Part shown: positions 16,462 to 25,564 of the stretch, piece after piece
How positions within the stretch are numbered: the stretch's first letter is position 1
How the letters are laid out: each line of letters begins with the position of its first letter
Assembly: GCF_015709455.1 (NCBI RefSeq)
Contig: NZ_JADNQW010000005.1
Coordinates: 434,001 to 498,000 of the forward strand
Reading direction: 5' to 3'
DNA from: Methylosinus sp. H3A
GTDB taxonomy: Bacteria > Pseudomonadota > Alphaproteobacteria > Rhizobiales > Beijerinckiaceae
Length of the DNA: 64,000 nt
Made by a program: the position numbers and the translations under genes
Notes under the pieces: model-generated
The model's input: only the letters and a program-made list of their open reading frames with translations
Database searches by the model: none
Told to the model about the DNA's origin: nothing

Positions 16462-17184
16462 CAGCGCCACGAGGCGCGGATCGATCGGCCGCGCCGGCGC
16501 GGGCTTAGGCCGAGCGATCTCGTCCGGCAGAATCGCGCGGGCGACGAATTCCTCGAACACGATCCCATTGGGCGCCGGCGCTTCGACGATGGTAGGCGCA
16601 TCCACGAGCGCGATCGTCGGGCGCTCCTCTTCGAGCTGCGCGGCCGTCTCGGGCTCCTCTACGACGGGCGCGGTTTCGATCGGCTCCGCATCGATTGCGA
16701 GCGGCTCCGCGCAAATCTCGATCTGCTCGACCTCGATCGGCTCGATCACGCCGGGCGGCTCGGTGAGCTCCACATAATCCGCGACAATCTCGCCAGGCGC
16801 GGCTTCCGCGATCACGCGCGGCGTCTCTTCCATCGCCGCCGGCGGCGAATCGAGCAATCTGGAGAATTGCTCCACCAGCGCGTCCGCCTGCGCGCAGAGC
16901 GTCGCATCGACGCCGCTGGCGCGCAGCGTCTGCGCGAATTCCTGCGCGCGTTCGACGAGACGGCGCGGCAGACGCCAATCGGCGGCGGCCTCCTGCTCCT
17001 CCGCGCGCGCGGCGACGCGCTCCAGCCGATCGACGGCGACGATGAGCCGCTCGGTCTCTTGGGCGCGCTGACGGCGCGCGAACTCGAGCAGGAACCATCG
17101 GCCGCGGACGGTCTCCATCACCGCGTCTTCGATTCTCTCATAGTCTTCGGGGTAGAGGCCGGTGGGCGGAGCCGGTAGAGTCAT
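16411..17184 (-). CDS. Conserved hypothetical protein
   Basis: 257 residues from ATG at 17184, with AAGGA upstream; the open frame to 17550 is a chance extension. I do not recognise the function. The N-terminal half is helical (EDYERIEDAVMETVRGRWFL, then a coiled-coil-like AVDRLERVAARAEEQEAAAD). The middle is an acidic, Pro/Glu-rich linker (about 120-215) and the end is a short conserved-looking helix, DPRLVALSRLDHLSLNEKLRLFG. That pattern (helical head, acidic linker, terminal peptide) suggests an adaptor that binds a partner through its last residues. It is cytoplasmic, with no signal peptide. Confidence 0.7.
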   Translation of the reverse strand: MTLPAPPTGLYPEDYERIEDAVMETVRGRWFLLEFARRQRAQETERLIVAVDRLERVAARAEEQEAAADWRLPRRLVERAQEFAQTLRASGVDATLCAQADALVEQFSRLLDSPPAAMEETPRVIAEAAPGEIVADYVELTEPPGVIEPIEVEQIEICAEPLAIDAEPIETAPVVEEPETAAQLEEERPTIALVDAPTIVEAPAPNGIVFEEFVARAILPDEIARPKPAPARPIDPRLVALSRLDHLSLNEKLRLFG

Positions 17185-17279
17185 GATCCGTCCTTGCGGA
17201 ACAAACGCGCCGAATCGCGCATATCCAAGAAAAGGCTGCGACGCCATTTTATGCAAGCGCGAAAACGCTTTCACACGCG

Positions 17280-17897
17280 TCATGCGAGCGGATCGGCGAT
17301 GACGAGCCACGGCCAGCGGACGCGAAGGCTCTCCGCTTTGGCGGCGAACAGCTCCAGCCGAAGATTGGCGAGATTGGGCCGCAGCACGCCAGCGAAAAGA
17401 TCGGCGAGGCGCGCCGGCGCATAGAGCTCGAGGCCGCCGCAAGCATCGCGACGCGCCGCAACGCGCGTGCATTCGATGAGAAAGCGGTCGACGCCATCGG
17501 CGCTCGAACGCAGCCGCGGATAGCCCGGCCCGAAACGCTCGCCATACCACAGATGCACGCGCGCCTGATTCTTCAGATCGACGCGCACGGGCAGATCGGC
17601 AAACAGCGCGGCCGCGCGGCGAATGTTGCGATCCTCCGCCTCATAGGAGATATCCTCGTCGAAATAGAAGATGTCGTAGTCGAATATGTCCTCGGTCGCC
17701 GGGCGGCCGCTGTCGAGGTTCCAGACTGTCTGAAACAGGCAGCCGGCGACGAGCCATGCGTCGGCGAGGCCGAGGCTCGGCAGACGCTCGAGGATCGCCG
17801 CATTATTCGGGTTGCGCAGGATCGCGGCGGCGAGGCGCTCCCGCTCATCCGCCTGCCGCGTCGGGGCCGGCGGGAGAAGAGGCGGCGCGCTGCTCAT
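17280..17897 (-). CDS. Nucleotidyltransferase-like protein (DUF925 / NTP_transf_6)
   Basis: 205 residues from ATG at 17897, preceded by GGAGG at good spacing. The pattern LADAWLVAGCLFQTVWN...DIFDYDIFYFDEDISYEAED matches the DUF925 (PF06042) nucleotidyltransferase family: a Gly-Cys helix, then paired Asp residues (DYDIFYFD) as the presumed metal ligands. Later, RVDLKNQARVHLWYGERFG is also typical. The biochemical substrate is not known for the family. It stands alone, 95 bases upstream of the 257-residue hypothetical gene on the same strand. Confidence 0.8.
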   Translation of the reverse strand: MSSAPPLLPPAPTRQADERERLAAAILRNPNNAAILERLPSLGLADAWLVAGCLFQTVWNLDSGRPATEDIFDYDIFYFDEDISYEAEDRNIRRAAALFADLPVRVDLKNQARVHLWYGERFGPGYPRLRSSADGVDRFLIECTRVAARRDACGGLELYAPARLADLFAGVLRPNLANLRLELFAAKAESLRVRWPWLVIADPLA

Positions 17898-18023
17898 TCG
17901 ATCCTCCATCGTCGTTCGTCTCGACGCGAGCCTCTTAGGCCTTCGGCGGCTTCATGGTAAGTATCGCGACGAGCGTAACCGGGCGACGCGGCTGCGCGAA
18001 AGCTTCGGCGCAGGAGAAACGAC

Positions 18024-18806
18024 ATGAGCCTCTCGGCCGAAGAAATCGAGCGCTACGCCCGCCATATCGTGCTGCGCGAGGTCGGCGGCCCCGGCCAGCA
18101 GCGGCTGAAGAAGGCGCGTGTGCTCGTCGTCGGCGCGGGCGGCCTAGGGGCGCCGCTGCTGCAATATCTCGCGGCGGCCGGCGTCGGGGCGCTCGGGATC
18201 GTCGATGACGACGAGGTCTCGCTCTCCAATCTTCAGCGGCAGGTCATTCACGAGACGACCGCCGTCGGCCGGCTGAAGGTCGACAGCGCGCAGGAGGCGA
18301 TCCATCGGCTCAATCCGCATGTGCAGGTCGAGCCCCATGCGCTGCGGCTCATGGAGCACAACACGCGCGCGCTCATTGCCTCTTACGACATCGTCGCCGA
18401 CGGCTCCGATAATTTCGCGACGCGCTATCTCGTCTCCGACGCCTGCTTCTATGAAAAGAAGCCGCTCGTCACCGCGGCCGTCGGCGGCTTCGACGCCTCG
18501 CTGACGACACTGCGCCCCTTCGAGACCGACGCCGCGGGTGAGCCCAATCCGACCTATCGCTGTCTCTTCCCCGCCCCGCCGCCGCCGGGTGCCGTGCCGA
18601 GCTGCGAGGAGGCGGGCGTGCTCGGCGCGCTGACGGGAATCGTCGGCGCGATGATGGCGCTCGAGGTGATCCGCGAGATCGTCGGCTTCGGCGAGGGGCT
18701 CACCGGGCGGCTGCTGCTGATGGACGCCCGGTCCATGCGCTTCGAGACTTTGCGCTACGCCTATGATCCCGACAATCCGCTGTCCGGCGTCAGAGCGCCG
18801 CGATGA
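18024..18806 (+). CDS. moeB: HesA/MoeB/ThiF family adenylyltransferase
   Basis: 260 residues with AGGAG before the ATG. E1-like enzymes adenylate the C-terminus of a small sulfur carrier (MoaD or ThiS). The nucleotide site VLVVGAGGLGAPLLQYLAAAGV, residues DDDEVSLSNLQRQVIH and the catalytic Cys in PSCEEAGVLG are all present. The zinc-binding CxxC pairs are not: the first is TYRC and no CxxC is found near the C-terminus, so this copy probably lacks the structural zinc. There is no rhodanese domain. MoeB and ThiF roles cannot be separated from sequence; no moaD, moaE or thiS gene is adjacent. It converges with ridA, overlapping by 17 bases. Confidence 0.85.
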   Translation: MSLSAEEIERYARHIVLREVGGPGQQRLKKARVLVVGAGGLGAPLLQYLAAAGVGALGIVDDDEVSLSNLQRQVIHETTAVGRLKVDSAQEAIHRLNPHVQVEPHALRLMEHNTRALIASYDIVADGSDNFATRYLVSDACFYEKKPLVTAAVGGFDASLTTLRPFETDAAGEPNPTYRCLFPAPPPPGAVPSCEEAGVLGALTGIVGAMMALEVIREIVGFGEGLTGRLLLMDARSMRFETLRYAYDPDNPLSGVRAPR

Positions 18807-19140
18807 CGGCGATCTCTATCCTGTAGTCCGAAGCCACGAGCTTCGCCTCGACCGTCGCGCGGGCCGGCGGGTTGCTCTTGTCGACCCAGACGTCCCAGAC
18901 CGAATTCATCTCGGCGAAAGTGGAGATGTCGGCGAGATAGATCGTCGCCGAGAGAATCTTGGCTTTCTCGCTGCCGGCCTCCTGGAGAATCGTGTCGATG
19001 AGGCCGAGGATCTCGCGCGTCTGATCGGCGACCGGGCCGCCCTTGGCCGCTTCGGCGACCTGGCCCGCCGTGTAGATCACGCCGCCATGCACGACGGCCT
19101 TGCTCATGCGCGCGCCGGCGCCGATCCGCTTGATGGACAT
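18790..19140 (-). CDS. RidA/YjgF family protein
   Basis: 116 residues, a full-length single-domain member. RidA deaminates reactive enamine/imine intermediates released by PLP enzymes. The active-site Arg in PPARATVEAK and the Glu in IEIAVIAAL are present, with AGQVAEAAKGGPVADQTREI in the usual place. It is a cytoplasmic trimer by family knowledge. It is a single gene with about 480 bases of non-coding sequence upstream. Confidence 0.87.
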   Translation of the reverse strand: MSIKRIGAGARMSKAVVHGGVIYTAGQVAEAAKGGPVADQTREILGLIDTILQEAGSEKAKILSATIYLADISTFAEMNSVWDVWVDKSNPPARATVEAKLVASDYRIEIAVIAAL

Positions 19141-19618
19141 TTCCGATTCTCCGAGAGTTGCGAATGTGGGTCCGGGGGATCGCCGCGCCGCCGCGCTCGA
19201 TAGGGTCTGGCTATATATCGAGTGGAAAGCTCTATCGTAGCGCTACATACACAAAGAGCGGGGACGGCCCTTGCCTCTCCCCACTCTTTGGTACCCGTCC
19301 TTTGACCGGACTCGTCGATAGGCGCCATCCGCGAGCATTGGTGTGGAGCGTCTCGCAGATGGGCAGAGTTCCGGCGTCCTCCCCGACTTGGACCTCAGCC
19401 AGCGATTGGTCGAACGCATTCTGCGCTCATATGTTTTTAGCCAGCTCGGCGAAGGGGACATTATGACACGCGGGGCGTTTTGTCATCCGAAAAAGCCCGC
19501 GGCTGGAATGAAATTGTGCTGACGGCGCCCGCCATCGGGGCAGGCTGTTCTCCGCTTGGGCGACCTGCGCGTCGGCCGCCCAAGCGGGCCGACGCGCCAC
19601 CCCGCCCGTAAGGGCAGG
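19141..19618. other. Intergenic region between ridA and pccB
   Basis: About 480 bases. 19205-19260 is relatively AT-rich (TATATATCGAG and following) and probably holds the ridA promoter or a small transcript. A 59-codon rightward frame, 19343-19522 (GTG start, GVERLADGQSSGVLPDLDLS), has a protein-like amphipathic stretch but no clear ribosome binding site and no recognised family. The 3' end has the strong stem-loop at 19553-19586. Confidence 0.5.
19553..19586. terminator. Stem-loop downstream of pccB
   Basis: CGCTTGGGCG (19553-19562) and CGCCCAAGCG (19577-19586) form a perfect 10-bp GC-rich stem with a 14-nt loop, 33 bases beyond the pccB stop. There is no T-tract on either strand, so it is a candidate processing or Rho-associated 3' structure. 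Confidence 0.5.
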
Positions 19619-21154
19619 TCAGAGCGGGATGTTGTCGTGCTTTTTCCAGGGGTTTTCCAACTCCTTGTGGCGCAGCAGCGCGAGCGCGCGGGCGATGCGC
19701 TTGCGCGTCGCGCTCGGCATGATCACCTCGTCGATATAGCCGCGCTCGGCGGCGACGAAGGGCGACAGGAAGCGGTCCTCATATTCCTTGGTGCGCTGGG
19801 CGATCTTCTCCGCGTCGCCGATATCGGCGCGGAAGATGATCTCGACCGCGCCCTTCGCGCCCATGACGGCGATCTGCGCGGAGGGCCAGGCGTAGTTCAC
19901 ATCGCCACGCAAATGCTTGGAGGCCATGACGTCATAGGCGCCGCCGAAAGCCTTGCGCGTGATCAGCGTCACTTTCGGCACAGTGGCCTCGGCATAGGCG
20001 AAGAGCAGCTTCGCGCCATGCTTGATGAGGCCGCCATATTCCTGCGCCGTGCCCGGCAGGAAGCCCGGAACGTCGACGAAAGTGACGATCGGAATATTGA
20101 AGCAATCGCAGAAGCGCACGAATCGCGCAGCCTTCTTGGAGGCGTCGATGTCGAGCACGCCGGCCAGCACCATGGGCTGATTGGCGACGAAGCCGACCGT
20201 GCGGCCCTCGATGCGGCCGAAGCCGACGACGATGTTCTTGGCGTGCGTCTCCTGAATCTCGAAGAAATCGCCCTCATCGGCGATCTTCGTGATCAGCTCC
20301 TTGATATCATAGGGCTTGTTCGGATTGTCTGGAACGAGAGTGTCGAGCGAGGCGTCGAGCCGCTCGGCCTCGTCGAAGCTCGGCCATTCCGGCGGCTCCT
20401 CCTTATTGGACGAGGGCAGGAAGTCGATGAGTCGGCGCATCTGCAGCAGCGCCTCGACGTCATTGTCATAGGCCTTGTCGGCGATGGAGCTTTTGGTGGT
20501 ATGCACCGAGGCGCCGCCGAGCTCCTCGGCCGTCACTGTCTCATTGGTGACGGTCTTCACCACATCCGGGCCGGTGACGAACATATAGCTCGTGTCGCGC
20601 ACCATGAAGATGAAGTCCGTCATGGCCGGCGAATAGACGTCGCCGCCCGCGCAGGGGCCCATGATGACTGAAATCTGCGGAATGACGCCCGAGGCCAGCA
20701 CATTGCGCTGAAACACCTCGCCATAGCCGCCGAGCGCCGCGACGCCCTCCTGGATGCGCGCGCCGCCGGCGTCGAACAGGCCGATGATCGGCGCCCTGTT
20801 CTTGAGCGCCATATCCTGCAGCTTGGTGATTTTCTGCGCATGGGTCTCGGAGAGAGATCCGCCGAAGACGGTGAAGTCCTTGGCGAAGACGAAGACGGCG
20901 CGGCCATTGACCGTGCCCCAGCCGGTGACGACGCCGTCGCCGGAGATTTTCTCGCCCTGGTCCATGCCGAAATCCGCGCAGCGATGCGCGACGAACATGT
21001 CGAACTCCTCGAAGGAGCCGTGGTCGAGCAGAAGCTCGATGCGCTCACGCGCGGTGAGCTTGCCGCGTGCATGTTGCGCGTCGATGCGCTTGACGCCGCC
21101 GCCGAGACGCGCCGAATCGCGCCGCTGCTCGAGACCATCGATGATATGTTTCAT
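19619..21154 (-). CDS. pccB: Propionyl-CoA carboxylase beta subunit (acyl-CoA carboxyltransferase)
   Basis: 511 residues, as expected. It transfers CO2 from carboxybiotin to propionyl-CoA, giving methylmalonyl-CoA. Both crotonase-fold halves are complete; the oxyanion-hole glycines lie in [19 protein letters not shown] and in the C-terminal [17 protein letters not shown]. The N-terminus ([21 protein letters not shown]) is typical of PccB. The biotin-carrying alpha subunit is not in the window. In serine-cycle methylotrophs the enzyme takes part in the ethylmalonyl-CoA pathway, which would fit a methylotroph but is not proof of one. The gene is single and leftward. Confidence 0.93.
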   Translation of the reverse strand: MKHIIDGLEQRRDSARLGGGVKRIDAQHARGKLTARERIELLLDHGSFEEFDMFVAHRCADFGMDQGEKISGDGVVTGWGTVNGRAVFVFAKDFTVFGGSLSETHAQKITKLQDMALKNRAPIIGLFDAGGARIQEGVAALGGYGEVFQRNVLASGVIPQISVIMGPCAGGDVYSPAMTDFIFMVRDTSYMFVTGPDVVKTVTNETVTAEELGGASVHTTKSSIADKAYDNDVEALLQMRRLIDFLPSSNKEEPPEWPSFDEAERLDASLDTLVPDNPNKPYDIKELITKIADEGDFFEIQETHAKNIVVGFGRIEGRTVGFVANQPMVLAGVLDIDASKKAARFVRFCDCFNIPIVTFVDVPGFLPGTAQEYGGLIKHGAKLLFAYAEATVPKVTLITRKAFGGAYDVMASKHLRGDVNYAWPSAQIAVMGAKGAVEIIFRADIGDAEKIAQRTKEYEDRFLSPFVAAERGYIDEVIMPSATRKRIARALALLRHKELENPWKKHDNIPL

Positions 21155-21215
21155 GGAACGACCGATCCTGCCAGTTGAGTGGATGCGCCGACGAGTTCCC
21201 CGCTCGCCGGCTCGT

Positions 21216-21872
21216 TTACAGTTTGGGCGCGCCGAGGCGCCAGCGGGCGATCTCGGCGGCGGAGAGAAGATGGACGCGATCGGGCGAGGTGCGCTCGGCG
21301 AGCGCGATCAGATCCCGGCTCACGCCCATGGAGGCGCTGTAGCGGAGAAGCGTGCGGCGCATCCCGCCGTCGTCGTAGCGGCGCTCGCGCAGCACTTCGC
21401 CGCTCATCGGATCGACGCCGTCCACATAATTGAACATGCGATGCACGCCGACGCGGCTCTGGCGCGGGATCACCCGCCGGCGGCCGCCCATCAGCGCATA
21501 GACGCAGGCGGAATAGCAGCGCCCGGAGACGAGCGCCCCGCCCTCCGATTCGACACGGGCGACGATCACCGCCATGCCCAGCCGGCGCAGCGCCTGGCCG
21601 AGCTGCATGGAGGCGACCACGCGGCCGCCGGGCGAGTCGAGGAGGACAATGCCGCGGAGCTCGGTCTCGCGTCCCTGACCACGTAGAAAGCTCACAAAAG
21701 CGTCGGCCGAATCTTCGACGATCTCGCCCTCCGCAACGATGACGCGCGGGCAATGATCGCCGCAATGGGCGCTCGCCATTGTCGCGAGACGAAAGGACAT
21801 CTCCTCGGCATAGGCCGAAGGCGCCGCGAAAAGCGCGGCCAGTGCGAGGAGAAGGACGAAGTTTCGGCTCAT
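21216..21872 (-). CDS. Secreted ClpP-like serine protease-fold protein
   Basis: 218 residues. A clear signal peptide opens the protein ([22 protein letters not shown]), so it is periplasmic or exported. The mature part has the ClpP/crotonase fold signs: [15 protein letters not shown], the Ser region [14 protein letters not shown], and VGVHRM with the candidate catalytic His. This family is common in Rhizobiales and usually annotated as hypothetical or periplasmic ClpP-like. There is no ATPase partner outside the cytoplasm, so it would act alone on small substrates, or not be proteolytic at all. It lies between tRNA-Val and pccB on the same strand. Confidence 0.8.
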   Translation of the reverse strand: MSRNFVLLLALAALFAAPSAYAEEMSFRLATMASAHCGDHCPRVIVAEGEIVEDSADAFVSFLRGQGRETELRGIVLLDSPGGRVVASMQLGQALRRLGMAVIVARVESEGGALVSGRCYSACVYALMGGRRRVIPRQSRVGVHRMFNYVDGVDPMSGEVLRERRYDDGGMRRTLLRYSASMGVSRDLIALAERTSPDRVHLLSAAEIARWRLGAPKL

Positions 21873-21982
21873 GCTCTCGGCGCTGCGTCTCTATCCCCAT
21901 ATGCGGCCAATTCCCGCCCCATCTGCGCCGCCTCTATGCGGCCGAACGACAGGCCGCTCGCGGGTCGTCCCCGGTCATGGCC

Positions 21983-22058
21983 TGGTGGGCGGTGACGGAC
22001 TCGAACCGCCGACCCTCTCGGTGTAAACGAGACGCTCTACCAACTGAGCTAACCGCCC
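21983..22058 (-). tRNA. tRNA-Val (anticodon TAC)
   Basis: Read on the minus strand, the 76-nt gene folds as a tRNA: acceptor GGGCGGT pairs with ACCGCCC, the D-arm is AGCTCAGTTGGTAGAGC, and the T-loop is TTCGAGT. The anticodon loop TTTACAC gives anticodon TAC, for valine. The CCA end is encoded (21983-21985). It follows hupB, as in many Rhizobiales. No integrase or duplicated tRNA end is seen beside it. Confidence 0.95.
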
Positions 22059-22225
22059 GCGCGCCGACCGGGATCGACGCTGCATTGTTTACGGGAGGGC
22101 GCCCCCTCCGCGCAAGACGAGTCGCGCAGGGGCGAAAGAAACGACAAAGCCGCCGGCGACGGTCGCGCCCCGGCGGCGAACTGGAATTCCGGTCGAAAGG
22201 GGGGAGCGGGGCGGCGGAGCCTGCC

Positions 22226-22285
22226 TTACTCGGCCTCGTTACTCGGCCTCATCTCTCGGCCTCGTCAACTCGGCGGCCTCACTTG
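22226..22285. repeat. Short tandem repeats at the 3' end of hupB
   Basis: Three to four imperfect copies of a unit near ACTCGGCCTCGTT (13 bp) run from just past the hupB stop into its last codons. Copies include ACTCGGCCTCGTT, ACTCGGCCTCATC and TCTCGGCCTCGTC. It looks like replication slippage in the 3' untranslated region. Confidence 0.6.
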
Positions 22286-22563
22286 GCCTTGTTGAGAGCC
22301 GCTTTGAGAGTGGCGCCGGGCTTGAAGCGGGCGCTCTTGGACGCGGGAATCTTGATTTCTTCGCCGGTCGCGGGATTACGGCCCTTGCCCGCCGCGCGCT
22401 TTTTGACCGAGAAGGTGCCGAAACCGACCAGACGCACCTCTTCGCCCTTTTTGAGAGCCAAAGTGATGCCTTCGATCACTGCGTCGATGGCGGCGGCGGC
22501 GGCGGCCTTCGAAGTCTCGGTCGCCTCGGCGACATGCTCGACCAGTTCCAATTTATTGACCAT
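22279..22563 (-). CDS. hupB: DNA-binding protein HU-beta
   Basis: 94 residues, the usual HU size. HU bends and compacts DNA. The N-terminus MVNKLELVEHVAEATETSKA and the arm FGTFSVKKRAAGKGRNPATG, with the intercalating-Pro region RNPATGEEI, are typical, ending in the basic ARFKPGATLKAAL. It lies 285 bases downstream of lon on the same strand, the order lon-hupB-tRNA-Val found in many alphaproteobacteria. The long spacing and the hairpin at 22711-22732 suggest its own promoter. Confidence 0.95.
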   Translation of the reverse strand: MVNKLELVEHVAEATETSKAAAAAAIDAVIEGITLALKKGEEVRLVGFGTFSVKKRAAGKGRNPATGEEIKIPASKSARFKPGATLKAALNKAK

Positions 22564-22710
22564 GGTCTCATCCCTTCTGCTTCCGCCGGGAGCCGGTCGT
22601 CGACACGGGCTGAGCGCCGAAAATCGAGCGGCGTCGAATCGCTGGGACCCGGCACAGGTGAGTGATGTGCCGGAATGTCAGCAAAAGCAAGGGTTAGAAG
22701 AAAGCCCGAC

Positions 22711-22732
22711 GCCGGAATCCCTGGAATTCCGG
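22711..22732 (-). terminator. Possible terminator after lon
   Basis: CCGGAAT (22712-22718) and ATTCCGG (22726-22732) form a 7-bp stem extended by imperfect GC pairs. On the minus strand it is followed by a T-rich run (CTTTCTTC, 22697-22706). It lies 117 bases beyond the lon stop and before hupB. Confidence 0.45.
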
Positions 22733-22848
22733 GCGCCCGAGAGCGAGACGATGGGGGAAACGGGCGGAAACCGTGGCTTCGAGCGGCCCGGCCGGAGGGC
22801 GGCGGCCCCTCCCCCGCAGCGCAGCCGCGAGGAGAGGGGCCTTAGCCT

Positions 22849-25275
22849 TCAGTGCGCGCGCACGCCGCTCGCGTCGTCCTCGACGACCTTGGCGGCGATC
22901 GGAGGCGCAGGCTCCTCCCAGACGATCGGCGTCGGCTGACGCACGAGCGCATGGGCGAGAACCTCGTCCATGCGCGAGCATGGCACGATCTCGAGACCAT
23001 TCTTCACCGAGTCCGGAATCTCCGCCAGATCCTTGGCGTTCTCTTCCGGGATCAGCACCTTCTTGAGGCCGCCGCGCAAAGCGGCCAGCAGCTTCTCCTT
23101 CAGGCCGCCGATCGGCAGCACACGGCCACGCAGCGTGATCTCGCCGGTCATGGCGATGTCGCGACGAACGGGTATGCCGGTCAGGATCGAGACGATCGTC
23201 GTCGCCATGGCCGTGCCGGCCGAGGGGCCATCCTTGGGCGTCGCGCCTTCGGGCACATGCACATGGATGTCGCGGCGGTCGAACAAGGGCGGCTCTATGC
23301 CGAAATCGACAGCGCGCGAGCGCACATAGGACGCAGCGGCGGAGATCGACTCCTTCATCACATCCTGAAGATTGCCGGTCACCGTCATCTTGCCCTTGCC
23401 GGGCATCATCACACCTTCGATCGTCAGCAGCTCGCCGCCGACGCCGGTGACGGCGAGGCCGGTGACGACGCCCACCTGATCCTCGAGCTCCGCCTCGCCA
23501 TAGCGATATTTATGGACGCCGAGATAATCGGTGATGTTGTCGTTGGTGACGTGGACCTTCTTGCCCTTCTCCTTGGAGAGCAGAATTTCCTTCACCGCCT
23601 TGCGGGCGAGATTGGAGATCTCACGCTCGAGATTGCGAACGCCGGCCTCGCGCGTGTAGCGGCGAACGAGCGTCAGCAAAGCGTCGTCGTCGATCGACCA
23701 TTCGGCGGCGGCGAGACCATGCTTCTTGACCGCATTGGGGATGAGATGCGCGCGCGCGATCTCGGCCTTCTCGTCCTCCGTATAGCCGGCGATGCGGATG
23801 AGCTCCATGCGATCCATCAAGGGCGCAGGAATGTTCAGCGTGTTCGACGTCGTCACGAACATGACATTGGACAGATCGTAGTCGACCTCGAGATAGTGAT
23901 CGGCGAAGGAGGCGTTCTGCTCCGGATCGAGCACTTCGAGCAGAGCGGAAGACGGATCGCCGCGGAAGTCCATGCCCATCTTGTCGATCTCGTCGAGAAG
24001 GAAGAGCGGGTTGGACGTCTTCGCCTTGCGCATCGACTGAATGATCTTGCCGGGCATGGAGCCGATATAGGTGCGCCGATGGCCGCGGATCTCCGCCTCG
24101 TCGCGCACGCCGCCGAGCGACATGCGCACGAACTCGCGGCCCGTCGCCTTGGCGATCGACTTGCCGAGCGAGGTCTTGCCGACGCCGGGCGGGCCGACGA
24201 GGCACAAGATCGGGCCGGTCAGCTTATTGGCTCGGCTCTGCACGGCGAGATATTCGAGGATGCGCTCCTTGACCTTGTCGAGACCGAAGTGATCGGAGTC
24301 GAGAACGGCCTGCGCCTGCTCGAGATCGCGCTTGATCTTCGACTTCTTGCCCCAGGGCAGCGCCAGCACCCAATCGAGATAATTGCGCACCACCGTCGCT
24401 TCCGCGGACATGGGCGACATTTGACGCAGCTTCTTGAATTCGGCGACCGCCTTGTCGCGCGCCTCCTTCGAAAGCTTGGTGTTCTTGATGCGCTCCTCGA
24501 GCTCGGCGAGATCGTCCTTGCCGTCCTCGTCGCCGAGCTCCTTCTGGATCGCCTTCATCTGCTCGTTGAGATAGTACTCGCGCTGCGTCTTCTCCATCTG
24601 GCGCTTGACGCGCGTGCGAATGCGCTTCTCCACCTGCAGCACGGAGATCTCGCTCTCCATCAGAGCGAGGCACTTCTCGAGACGCTTGGCGACCGAGATC
24701 GTCTCCAGCACATCCTGCTTCTCGGCGATCTTCACCGAGAGATGCGAGGCGACAGTGTCGGCGAGCTTGGAGAAATCGTCGATTTGCGTGACCGCCGCGG
24801 CGATCTCCGGCGAGACTTTCTTGTTGAGCTTCACGTAAGAGTCGAATTCGGCGATGACCGAACGGCCGAGCGCCTCGACTTCGACAGGCTGATCGACCTC
24901 GTCGCCGAGCGTCTCGGCGTCCGCCTCGTGATACTCGTCGATGCGCGTATAGTTGCGCACTTTGGCGCGCGCGACGCCCTCGACCAGCACTTTGACCGTG
25001 CCGTCGGGAAGCTTCAGCAGCTGAAGAACAGAAGCGAGCGTGCCGATCGAATAGATCGCGTCGGCGGCCGGGTCATCATCGCCGGCGTTCTTTTGCGTCG
25101 CGAGCAGAATGAGTCGCTCCGACTTCGTCACCTCTTCCAGAGCGCGGATCGACTTGTCGCGCGCGACGAAGAGCGGAACGATCATATGCGGAAAGACCAC
25201 TATGTCGCGCAACGGCAGAACCGGATAACTCTCGATCGCGCCGGGAACTATGGAATTGCGCTTTTCGTTCGTCAT
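22849..25275 (-). CDS. lon: ATP-dependent protease Lon
   Basis: 808 residues from ATG at 25275 ([20 protein letters not shown]); the longer frame to 25431 runs through the leader. Lon is a cytoplasmic AAA+ serine protease degrading misfolded and regulatory proteins. In order: N-terminal substrate domain, coiled coil (about 190-300), AAA+ module with Walker [10 protein letters not shown] and Walker [10 protein letters not shown], then the protease domain with catalytic Ser in [11 protein letters not shown] and Lys in [11 protein letters not shown]. The last residues are slightly extended and acidic. It follows clpX leftward, with 289 bases between, and precedes hupB. Confidence 0.97.
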   Translation of the reverse strand: MTNEKRNSIVPGAIESYPVLPLRDIVVFPHMIVPLFVARDKSIRALEEVTKSERLILLATQKNAGDDDPAADAIYSIGTLASVLQLLKLPDGTVKVLVEGVARAKVRNYTRIDEYHEADAETLGDEVDQPVEVEALGRSVIAEFDSYVKLNKKVSPEIAAAVTQIDDFSKLADTVASHLSVKIAEKQDVLETISVAKRLEKCLALMESEISVLQVEKRIRTRVKRQMEKTQREYYLNEQMKAIQKELGDEDGKDDLAELEERIKNTKLSKEARDKAVAEFKKLRQMSPMSAEATVVRNYLDWVLALPWGKKSKIKRDLEQAQAVLDSDHFGLDKVKERILEYLAVQSRANKLTGPILCLVGPPGVGKTSLGKSIAKATGREFVRMSLGGVRDEAEIRGHRRTYIGSMPGKIIQSMRKAKTSNPLFLLDEIDKMGMDFRGDPSSALLEVLDPEQNASFADHYLEVDYDLSNVMFVTTSNTLNIPAPLMDRMELIRIAGYTEDEKAEIARAHLIPNAVKKHGLAAAEWSIDDDALLTLVRRYTREAGVRNLEREISNLARKAVKEILLSKEKGKKVHVTNDNITDYLGVHKYRYGEAELEDQVGVVTGLAVTGVGGELLTIEGVMMPGKGKMTVTGNLQDVMKESISAAASYVRSRAVDFGIEPPLFDRRDIHVHVPEGATPKDGPSAGTAMATTIVSILTGIPVRRDIAMTGEITLRGRVLPIGGLKEKLLAALRGGLKKVLIPEENAKDLAEIPDSVKNGLEIVPCSRMDEVLAHALVRQPTPIVWEEPAPPIAAKVVEDDASGVRAH

Positions 25276-25300
25276 TTCTTTTTTCCTGTTCCGTTTCGCT

Positions 25301-25316
25301 CCCCGCCGAAGCGGGG
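25301..25316 (-). promoter_or_regulatory. UUCG-tetraloop hairpin in the lon leader
   Basis: In the lon transcript this reads CCCCGC-UUCG-GCGGGG: a 6-bp GC stem capped by a cUUCGg tetraloop, one of the most stable RNA hairpins, 25 bases before the start codon. Just upstream (25321-25370) are near-identical 20-bp direct repeats containing GGGACGCTTCTGACG. Likely effects on mRNA stability or translation are inference. Confidence 0.5.
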
Positions 25317-25564
25317 CGAGGCGACGCTCTGACGCAAAGGGACGCTTCTGACGTAAAAGGGACGCTTGCAAGTTCCGGGCCCGACGCTCGGGCGGATAAT
25401 CCGCCTTCGGTAGAGAGACCCGCTCACGCACGAACGGCGTCGAAGGCGATTACGCAACAAATGGGCCTAGTGGCAGAACGATTCAAGATACTGGAAAAAC
25501 AGACGCATGCGGCAGGTTGGGCGGGAGCTGCGAAAGAGTTGGCGCTCCCCCGCCCAAAAAAGCG

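Noticed and set aside
21983..22058. Integration site at tRNA-Val
   Set aside because: No integrase gene, no direct repeat of the tRNA 3' end and no phage or plasmid genes nearby; neighbours are ordinary chromosome genes.
22852..25332. 826-codon frame opposite lon
   Set aside because: Antisense of lon; GC-rich codon usage leaves the opposite frame open. No protein features.
25276..25450. Sigma-32 heat-shock promoter for lon
   Set aside because: CTTGCAAG is present on the minus strand but no CCCCAT-like -10 element occurs at proper spacing.
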